This document shows, one piece after another, positions 1 to 4,454 of a DNA stretch of 6,692 bases. The stretch spans positions 1 through 6,692 of the forward strand of contig JABEVH010000276.1 of assembly GCA_013043915.1 (NCBI GenBank), read 5' to 3'. Source of the DNA: Pseudomonadales bacterium (lineage in GTDB: Bacteria > Pseudomonadota > Gammaproteobacteria > Pseudomonadales > Moraxellaceae). The position numbers and the translations under genes were made by a program. The notes beneath the pieces were generated by a model that was not told the origin of the DNA, did no database searches, and was given only the letters and a program-made list of their open reading frames with translations. Within the stretch, counting starts at the first letter, position 1. The number at the start of each line of letters is the position of its first letter.

Positions 1-14
1 GAGACTCCTCGGAT

Positions 15-56
15 GGGAGCTATTAATCAAGCTCCCTGATGGGGATTATCCCCTCA
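15..56. other. Two adjacent hairpins
   Basis: Two inverted repeats lie side by side downstream of the minus-strand permease gene. The first pairs 15-21 (GGGAGCT) with 30-36 (AGCTCCC), a 7-bp stem with an 8-nt loop. The second pairs 41-45 (GGGGA) with 49-53 (TCCCC) around a TTA loop, and can extend as TGA (37-39) with TCA (54-56) if T40 is bulged. Neither is followed by a clear T run on either strand, so a classic intrinsic terminator is not supported. They could slow or end transcription from the permease gene, protect its mRNA end, or be the edge of an element that starts outside the window. No open frame runs through 1-136 on the minus strand from a credible start. Confidence 0.45.
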
Positions 57-136
57 CCATCACCTAAATTGACCAAAAACTCAGAAAAACCCATCAAGAA
101 GATTGCTGCTGCTCAGATTGGTAAGGATGTATTGAA

Positions 137-922
137 TCATGGCAGAGCAGCCCAGGCAGCATCCAGCACAAATATCAGTAACAAGGCTTTGACCACAGCT
201 CGCGATGAGGCTTTTGGTATATCTGTCATGGAACTATTGCGGGCATCCAATCCTTCGCGACAGGCCACAGCAGCCGTAGCTAGGCCTAACAGGGCAGATT
301 TAGCGATGGCGATCAGGGGCCAGGTCAGGGATAAGTCATGAGCAAGTCTGGATAGCAACTCCGGGGAGTCAAATCCTGCAAGCTCAATAGATCCAGCTAG
401 CAACATGGAGGCTGAGAAATAGATAACTAGCAACATACGGGCTAAACACATGCTGGTTAGTCTGGGCAAAAGAAGATAAGCAGTAAGGTCAATGCCCAGA
501 AATTGCAGTTGACGAACTTCACCATGAACACGCATGGTAGCTAGCTCACTGGCCATGGCAGAGGCGCTGCGAGCAATCATGATCAACGCTGTGAGCAGGG
601 GTGCCAGTTCAGAGCCACCTATAATGGCGACCAAATGCAGGCTGTAAGCGGTACTCTGGCCGAAGCTATGGTGTAACTCAGCGCAAAGTATGGTGCCAGC
701 CAAGGCACCGATGATTAGCAGCAGAGGCAAGGACTCTAAGCCAGAAAAATAAAGCTGTTTCTGAAAGACGCGTCTTGAGGGCCAGCGTGCAAATGCAATC
801 AGGGTGTCTAGCAGTGGGCTGAACCGAATGATTTTGAGTAAGCGGGCTAACGGGGACACGACACGTACTCTCAGGCTAGATACATGCAAACTAGTGGCAG
901 TATGGCTTGGGATGGGTGTCAT
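137..922 (-). CDS. MlaE-family ABC transporter permease
   Basis: This is a 261-residue inner-membrane permease of the MlaE/YrbE family (the family of Pfam MlaE), whose members form the membrane part of ABC systems that move phospholipids or other hydrophobic molecules between the inner and outer membranes. Length is close to E. coli MlaE (about 260). The family signature is clear: ELAP at residues 105-108, then the conserved cytoplasmic stretch around 118-145 (RSASAMASELATMR, then a GID where homologues have GVDP). Hydrophobic segments lie near 62-80, 94-117, 147-177, 201-222 and 243-260. No N-terminal STAS domain is fused. The start is fixed by AGGGG at 928-932, five bases before the ATG, and by an in-frame TAG just upstream. 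No ATPase, MCE-domain or other Mla partner is visible, although genes could follow beyond position 1. The stop overlaps an ATG (ATGA at 137-140), but that frame closes after 19 codons. Family is secure; the exact substrate is unknown. Confidence 0.93.
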   Translation of the reverse strand: MTPIPSHTATSLHVSSLRVRVVSPLARLLKIIRFSPLLDTLIAFARWPSRRVFQKQLYFSGLESLPLLLIIGALAGTILCAELHHSFGQSTAYSLHLVAIIGGSELAPLLTALIMIARSASAMASELATMRVHGEVRQLQFLGIDLTAYLLLPRLTSMCLARMLLVIYFSASMLLAGSIELAGFDSPELLSRLAHDLSLTWPLIAIAKSALLGLATAAVACREGLDARNSSMTDIPKASSRAVVKALLLIFVLDAAWAALP

Positions 923-952
923 CTCAACCCCTGTCTAGTCCTTGGTCGAGTT

Positions 953-977
953 CTGCAATGAATATTTTCATATGCAG
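953..977. promoter_or_regulatory. Imperfect dyad in divergent intergenic region (candidate operator)
   Basis: The left arm CTGCAATGAA (953-962) and right arm TTCATATGCAG (967-977) are inverted copies apart from a one-base insertion, around a TATT centre. The dyad lies between the divergent permease (start 922) and the membrane-protein gene (start 1031), 31 bp from the first and 53 bp from the second, where a regulator could act on both. It is AT-rich and palindromic, as many dimeric repressor sites are, but no cognate regulator gene is in the window and no convincing -35/-10 pair was found nearby. Regulatory function is inferred from position and symmetry only. Confidence 0.3.
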
Positions 978-1030
978 ATTTCCTTCGATCCTGTTACCTT
1001 CATCCTGAATGGGAGAGAGCGTGGAAAGGG

Positions 1031-1474
1031 ATGCGTGTAATTGTGATGCGGCGATTGGCTTGGGTAGCCTGGTGGTCAGGCGTTTTTATTCTGATCATGG
1101 GGTCCGGTGTTTCAGTGTATTTCTACTTTTTTGAAAAGTCCTGTGATAGTGCGATGACAACTCAGGAAGCGTACGGCCAGTCGTTTGGTGTTGCTCCTGC
1201 CATGGAGCAACAGGACTCAGGTTTGAGCTGGGAGGAAGTTCGGGCAGAACTGCGGGCTGCCACCGAAGGTGAGCAACACGGAACTAGCAAGCACGTCGTA
1301 ACCTCCGTAGATCACAGCGAAGAAACGTTACAGGAACCTCATGTAGATCCGCGTTGTGAAGAGTTTCGAATGGGGCATTTTTTGCTCTTTGGTATCAGCC
1401 TGACGCTTGGAGTATTGTGTTTTTCTCTGGCTTATATTTTGGGTGGATCTTTCTGGAAGCCGCCTAAAAAATAG
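1031..1474 (+). CDS. Hypothetical membrane protein with two transmembrane segments
   Basis: I do not recognise this 147-residue protein. It has a hydrophobic helix near residues 9-34, preceded by Arg7-Arg8, and a second near 115-137, followed by a basic tail (KPPKK at 143-147). By the positive-inside rule both ends should be cytoplasmic, with the hydrophilic, acidic loop (about 36-113) in the periplasm. The only cysteines outside the second helix, Cys38 and Cys109, sit at the two ends of this loop next to the membrane and could form a disulfide. The start at 1031 has purines immediately before it (GGAAAGGG) and GGGAGAG at 1012-1018, further off than usual; an in-frame ATG at 1046 is an alternative and would still keep the first helix. 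The CheX-like gene follows after 51 bp with no terminator between, so co-transcription is likely. A sensing or anchoring role with that partner is speculation. Confidence 0.72.
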   Translation: MRVIVMRRLAWVAWWSGVFILIMGSGVSVYFYFFEKSCDSAMTTQEAYGQSFGVAPAMEQQDSGLSWEEVRAELRAATEGEQHGTSKHVVTSVDHSEETLQEPHVDPRCEEFRMGHFLLFGISLTLGVLCFSLAYILGGSFWKPPKK

Positions 1475-1512
1475 TGAAGAAAAGTAAACTACACTGATTA
1501 ACGGTGGGTTCC

Positions 1513-1560
1513 ATGAGCTACAAAAATGTCGAAAGAGAGTGTTATTGGGGAAATCCATAA
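1513..1560 (+). other. Short 15-codon ORF overlapping the CheX-like gene start
   Basis: An ATG at 1513 is preceded at good spacing by GGTGGG (1503-1508) and opens a 15-codon frame that ends at TAA 1558-1560. It overlaps out of frame the start of the CheX-like gene at 1526. That gene has only a poor ribosome site of its own, so the short frame could recruit ribosomes that then slip or re-initiate, or it may be chance. There is no evidence that it makes a stable peptide. Confidence 0.25.
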
Positions 1561-2068
1561 TCTTTTTGAGGCAGCAGTCTTGACGATGTTTGAGTCGTTT
1601 GGCTGTGAAATAAAAAGAATACTGGAGCCGCCGTATGAGCTAACAGACGTTCCCTTGGCAAGTATGGATGCGGGCTCTCAAGACATTGAAGTAATGATAT
1701 TTATCAGTATGCCTTTGCCTATTCTGGCGCTGACTTATCCTAGTAGTCTTGAGCGTATTATTGCTATCGATGAATCCACGCTTGAGGCATGGTTTCCAGA
1801 ACTTGCCAACCAGTTGATGGGTAAACTAAAGAATAAACTGATACTTTATGGCTGTAATTTACAGATGGGACTTCCCAATAGCTATTTTGGGAAAAATCTC
1901 AGTGAGGTATTGCCTGAAGGTTATGATCATGCGACGTTTTATTTCGATGTTGATGGCGAAGTGTTTGAAACCTGCCTATCCATCAATATCTTTAACGAAG
2001 ATATGGTGGTATTGAGCTCAGGCAATGTCGATACGGGGCCGGATGATGGGGAATTGGAGCTGTTCTAG
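1526..2068 (+). CDS. CheX/CheC-like chemotaxis phosphatase domain protein
   Basis: This 180-residue soluble protein resembles the CheC/CheX/FliY phosphatase family, which dephosphorylates CheY-type response regulators. The key sign is the helix motif ELAN at residues 92-95, followed by LMGKLKN: the family's catalytic ExxN pair would be Glu92 and Asn95. After it come the expected loop and strands (GLPNSYFG at 115-122, then alternating hydrophobic strands about 136-157). Only one ExxN motif is present, as in CheX; CheC and FliY commonly have two. The C-terminus ends in an acidic tail (about 169-180). The start must be ATG 1526, because the frame has TGA at 1514-1516 and the next Met is residue 21; no good Shine-Dalgarno precedes it. 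No che, flagellar or response-regulator gene is nearby, so its target is unknown. It probably shares a transcript with the upstream membrane-protein gene. The fold call is motif-based and fairly firm; activity is inferred. Confidence 0.82.
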   Translation: MSKESVIGEIHNLFEAAVLTMFESFGCEIKRILEPPYELTDVPLASMDAGSQDIEVMIFISMPLPILALTYPSSLERIIAIDESTLEAWFPELANQLMGKLKNKLILYGCNLQMGLPNSYFGKNLSEVLPEGYDHATFYFDVDGEVFETCLSINIFNEDMVVLSSGNVDTGPDDGELELF

Positions 2069-2147
2069 GCGTGATAGGGAGTGTTAAGGCTTGAGGAACC
2101 TAGATTCTGTCATCAGCAACTCGAAACGCCCTGAAAACCAGCAGATT

Positions 2148-2196
2148 AAAATTCCAGTTTTTGTCGGTAGTGCTGCCTGATAGTTTGGAATTTTTT
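2148..2196 (+). terminator. Possible intrinsic terminator after the CheX-like gene
   Basis: AAAATTCCA (2148-2156) and TGGAATTTT (2186-2194) form a 9-bp inverted repeat, and the right arm runs into TTTTTT (2191-2196). It lies 80 bp after the CheX-like stop, a sensible place to end that transcript. Against it, the stem is AT-rich and the 29-nt loop is long, although GGTAG and CTGCC inside the loop can also pair through one G-U. It is a weak candidate. Confidence 0.35.
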
Positions 2197-2474
2197 ACGT
2201 AGTATCTCAAGCTGCCCCAGACATCTGGATACCCATCTTATTTTCACACTCACTCTGTAAGCTCTCCCATGTCGCCCATGTTCAGGTATGGCGTGCCGGA
2301 CACCCCGGCTTCACATAATCTTGCCCAGACTGCAAGAACGGGGAGCCTGGATCCGATCCTGTTGCCGTCAAAAAATAGCTGAACTGTACACACGTTGAAC
2401 CTAGAAAGTCCAAGCCGCGTGCCCATGTGTTGGACCCACACAAGAGCATTATTGTACGCAAAAATTAGAGGAGC

Positions 2475-2489
2475 AGCACTTACAGTGCT
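2475..2489. repeat. Perfect short hairpin upstream of tpsB
   Basis: AGCACT (2475-2480) and AGTGCT (2484-2489) are perfect inverted repeats around a TAC loop. A second GC-rich pair, GGGGT/ACCCC (2499-2503 with 2515-2519), follows 10 bases later. Both lie well upstream of the secretion operon, so they could be part of an untranslated RNA or a protein-binding site. No T run follows, which argues against a terminator. Confidence 0.35.
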
Positions 2490-2594
2490 CAACCTTCTGG
2501 GGTGCTAAAAAGATACCCCCCGCCTGGATTTATAGCCAGACCATGCATCCATACATCAGATGAATCAACGAAATACCTGACTGATACGCCATCG

Positions 2595-2623
2595 TTGTTA
2601 TCTGCCAAAAAAGTTCTTCTTAT
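2595..2623 (+). promoter_or_regulatory. Weak sigma70-like promoter candidate for the tpsBA operon
   Basis: TTGTTA (2595-2600) and TCTTAT (2618-2623) are separated by 17 bp; each matches the sigma70 consensus at four of six positions. A transcript from about 2630 would have a leader of roughly 95 nt to the preferred tpsB start (2725), or about 20 nt to the upstream ATG at 2650. Chance matches of this quality are common in AT-rich intergenic DNA. Confidence 0.25.
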
Positions 2624-2724
2624 TTCTTGCTACGTGCGCAATCGAACAGATGAAGACTCATGTTAAGAACGAAAGTGCTGTATCCAAGATATATCACATT
2701 TTAAGTTACTACTGTAAAGAGACC

Positions 2725-4392
2725 ATGAAAAACAATCCTATTTTAACATTTGCGTTGTTTGCGTTTAGCCAAGTTGGCCTTGCTGCTCAACTTCCAGAGG
2801 CTGGCAATCAAATGCTACAAATTCCGCCCGTACCCATCCCTCAAAAAAAAGCACCCAATCTTAAGGTCGAACAAGGCACGGTACCGATCACTCCGGCATC
2901 AGATAACGCCAAAGTCATCGTCAAATCGTTACATGTGACTGGACAGACGCAGTATTCAGAAAGCAACCTGATCGCTATTACAGGGTTCAAGCCAGACAGT
3001 GAGCTGACTCTATCCGAATTGCGCGGCATGGCGATGAAAATTACAGATTATTATCACCGTAATGGCTATTTTGGAGCACAGGCCTACTTGCCAGCGCAAG
3101 ACGTAACCAATGGAGCCTTGACGATCCATGTGATCGAGGGACATTACGGCAAGATCATTCTGCACAACCAAAGCAATCTCTCCAATAATCAGGTAAATAG
3201 CCTTCTTACCGGTGTAAACAGCGGCGACCTGATAACCGCTGCACCGCTCGAAAGCAGCCTTATGTTGCTCTCCGATGTTCCCGGTATAGCAGTTAATTCG
3301 ACTCTGGTTCCAAGCGCATCCATGGGTGCATCCGACTTGGTCGTTGATGTCGAACCGGGGAAGAGCGTCACCGGAGAAGTTGATGCCGACAACGCGGGTA
3401 ACCCTTATACGGGCGAGTACCGCCTGGGCGCGACCGTAAACCTTAACAACTTGGCTGGCCTCGGCGATGTCGCCTCGTTACGCGGAATGACATCAGGTCC
3501 GGGACTGCGCTACGCTCGCGCGTCTTACCAGATGCAATTCGGCAAACCAACAGCTGGGATTGCCTACAGCGTTCTTGATTACAGACTTGGCCGTGAATTC
3601 GAACCGCTGGGGGCGCATGGCATATGGGATACCGCCAGCGTCTACGGCAACTACCCTCTGATTCGGTCACGCAACAACAATCTTTACGCCGGGCTTGCCT
3701 TTGACGACAGGACATTTCAAGACATGGTGGACGCGACCTCTTCAGTCACCAACAAAAAGGCTTATGTGTTAATGCCTAGCCTGTATGGCAACTATCGTGA
3801 CAATGTTGGTGGTGGAGGATTGAACGTTTATTCGCTTACTTTGTTTACAGGTCAGCTTGACATACAAACTCCTGCAGCTCGGTCGATGGACGCGGCGGGC
3901 CCACAAACGAATGGGTATTACAACAAGCTCGGATACAGTGCCACACGACTGCAAAGCATTACAGACTCGATCTCGGTTTCTGCCGCCATCAATGGGCAAT
4001 TCGCCTCGAAAAACCTGGATGTTTCAGAACAAATGGAATTGGGCGGCATGTATGGAGTTCGTGCCTATCCCGAAGGTCAAACTTATGCAGATGAGGGCTA
4101 TGTGCTGAATCTGGAACTCAGGAAGCAACTACCGGCATTCTCTGACCAACAGATTGGGCAGATTCAGTTAGTCGGCTTTTACGATACCGGGACCGTCACT
4201 ATCTACAAGAACCCTTGGGCACCAGGGGTGAACAGCATAACCCTGAGCGGTGCTGGAGCTGGAGTCACATGGATCGACACTAACAATTTTGAGGTCAGAG
4301 CCTATTACGCCTTCAAACTAGGCAGTGAAATGCCGACCTATACCCCGGACAATTCAGGCCAATTCTGGCTCCAGGCAGTGAAATATTTTTGA
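2725..4392 (+). CDS. TpsB outer-membrane transporter (ShlB/FhaC/HecB family)
   Basis: This is the outer-membrane pore of a two-partner (type Vb) secretion system, exporting the TpsA protein encoded just downstream. From the ATG at 2725 it has 555 residues, near the family's usual size. A classical signal peptide (MKNN, hydrophobic core, cleavage near GLAA-Q about residue 21) leads to a proline-rich linker, POTRA1 (about 63-139), POTRA2 (about 140-212) and a 16-strand-type barrel (about 215-555). The lid-loop motif is VRAY (445-448) and the FYDTG motif is at 485-489. The chain ends in Phe, as outer-membrane barrels usually do. The frame is open to an ATG at 2650, adding 25 residues, but that ATG has no ribosome site, whereas 2725 follows AAAGAG and gives a clean signal peptide. 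The tpsA gene begins 62 bp after the stop with no terminator between, so they form one operon. Confidence 0.96.
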   Translation: MKNNPILTFALFAFSQVGLAAQLPEAGNQMLQIPPVPIPQKKAPNLKVEQGTVPITPASDNAKVIVKSLHVTGQTQYSESNLIAITGFKPDSELTLSELRGMAMKITDYYHRNGYFGAQAYLPAQDVTNGALTIHVIEGHYGKIILHNQSNLSNNQVNSLLTGVNSGDLITAAPLESSLMLLSDVPGIAVNSTLVPSASMGASDLVVDVEPGKSVTGEVDADNAGNPYTGEYRLGATVNLNNLAGLGDVASLRGMTSGPGLRYARASYQMQFGKPTAGIAYSVLDYRLGREFEPLGAHGIWDTASVYGNYPLIRSRNNNLYAGLAFDDRTFQDMVDATSSVTNKKAYVLMPSLYGNYRDNVGGGGLNVYSLTLFTGQLDIQTPAARSMDAAGPQTNGYYNKLGYSATRLQSITDSISVSAAINGQFASKNLDVSEQMELGGMYGVRAYPEGQTYADEGYVLNLELRKQLPAFSDQQIGQIQLVGFYDTGTVTIYKNPWAPGVNSITLSGAGAGVTWIDTNNFEVRAYYAFKLGSEMPTYTPDNSGQFWLQAVKYF

Positions 4393-4443
4393 GCTGCATG
4401 AACAAAAAACAGTACTTACCCCCACAAGAATTGTGAGAAGGAC

Positions 4444-4447
4444 GGAG
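4444..4447 (+). promoter_or_regulatory. Ribosome binding site of tpsA
   Basis: GGAG at 4444-4447 (with AAGGA just before it at 4438-4442) lies seven bases before ATG 4455. It fixes the tpsA start at the first residue of the ESPR motif, rather than at internal Met codons, and shows that tpsA has its own strong translation signal within the shared transcript. Confidence 0.7.
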
Positions 4448-4454
4448 TGACCCC

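Larger units (their letters stand above)
2069..2649. other. Long intergenic region without a convincing gene
   Basis: This 581-bp stretch between the CheX-like gene and the tpsB region has no recognisable gene. The longest open frame, minus strand 2250-2492 (80 codons), starts at TTG with no ribosome site and resembles no family I know. Visible structures are the inverted repeat at 2148-2194, a perfect hairpin at 2475-2489 (AGCACT, loop TAC, AGTGCT), a weaker GGGGT/ACCCC pair at 2499-2503 and 2515-2519, and a weak promoter match at 2595-2623. No tRNA, known riboswitch core or insertion-sequence end was recognised. It may hold regulatory DNA for the secretion operon, a small RNA, or a decayed gene. 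Confidence 0.6.

Noticed and set aside
81..140. 19-codon minus-strand ORF starting in an ATGA overlap with the permease stop
   Set aside because: The overlap looks like operon coupling but the frame closes after 19 codons, and no other minus-strand frame gives a credible next gene in 1-136.
39..341. 100-codon plus-strand frame at the left edge
   Set aside because: Most of it lies opposite the well-supported permease gene, it has no clear ribosome site, and the protein is not recognisable.
2250..2492. 80-codon minus-strand frame in the long intergenic region
   Set aside because: It begins at TTG within a hairpin region with no ribosome site, and its translation shows no motif I recognise; most likely chance, possibly a remnant.
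2499..2520. GGGGT/ACCCC pair considered as part of a riboswitch
   Set aside because: No conserved core of any riboswitch I know (for example the c-di-GMP class) is present around it, and it sits about 200 bases before the preferred tpsB start.
3443..3715. Minus-strand frames inside tpsB, including this 90-codon one
   Set aside because: They lie entirely opposite the TpsB barrel, which has clear family motifs; their translations are low-complexity shadows.
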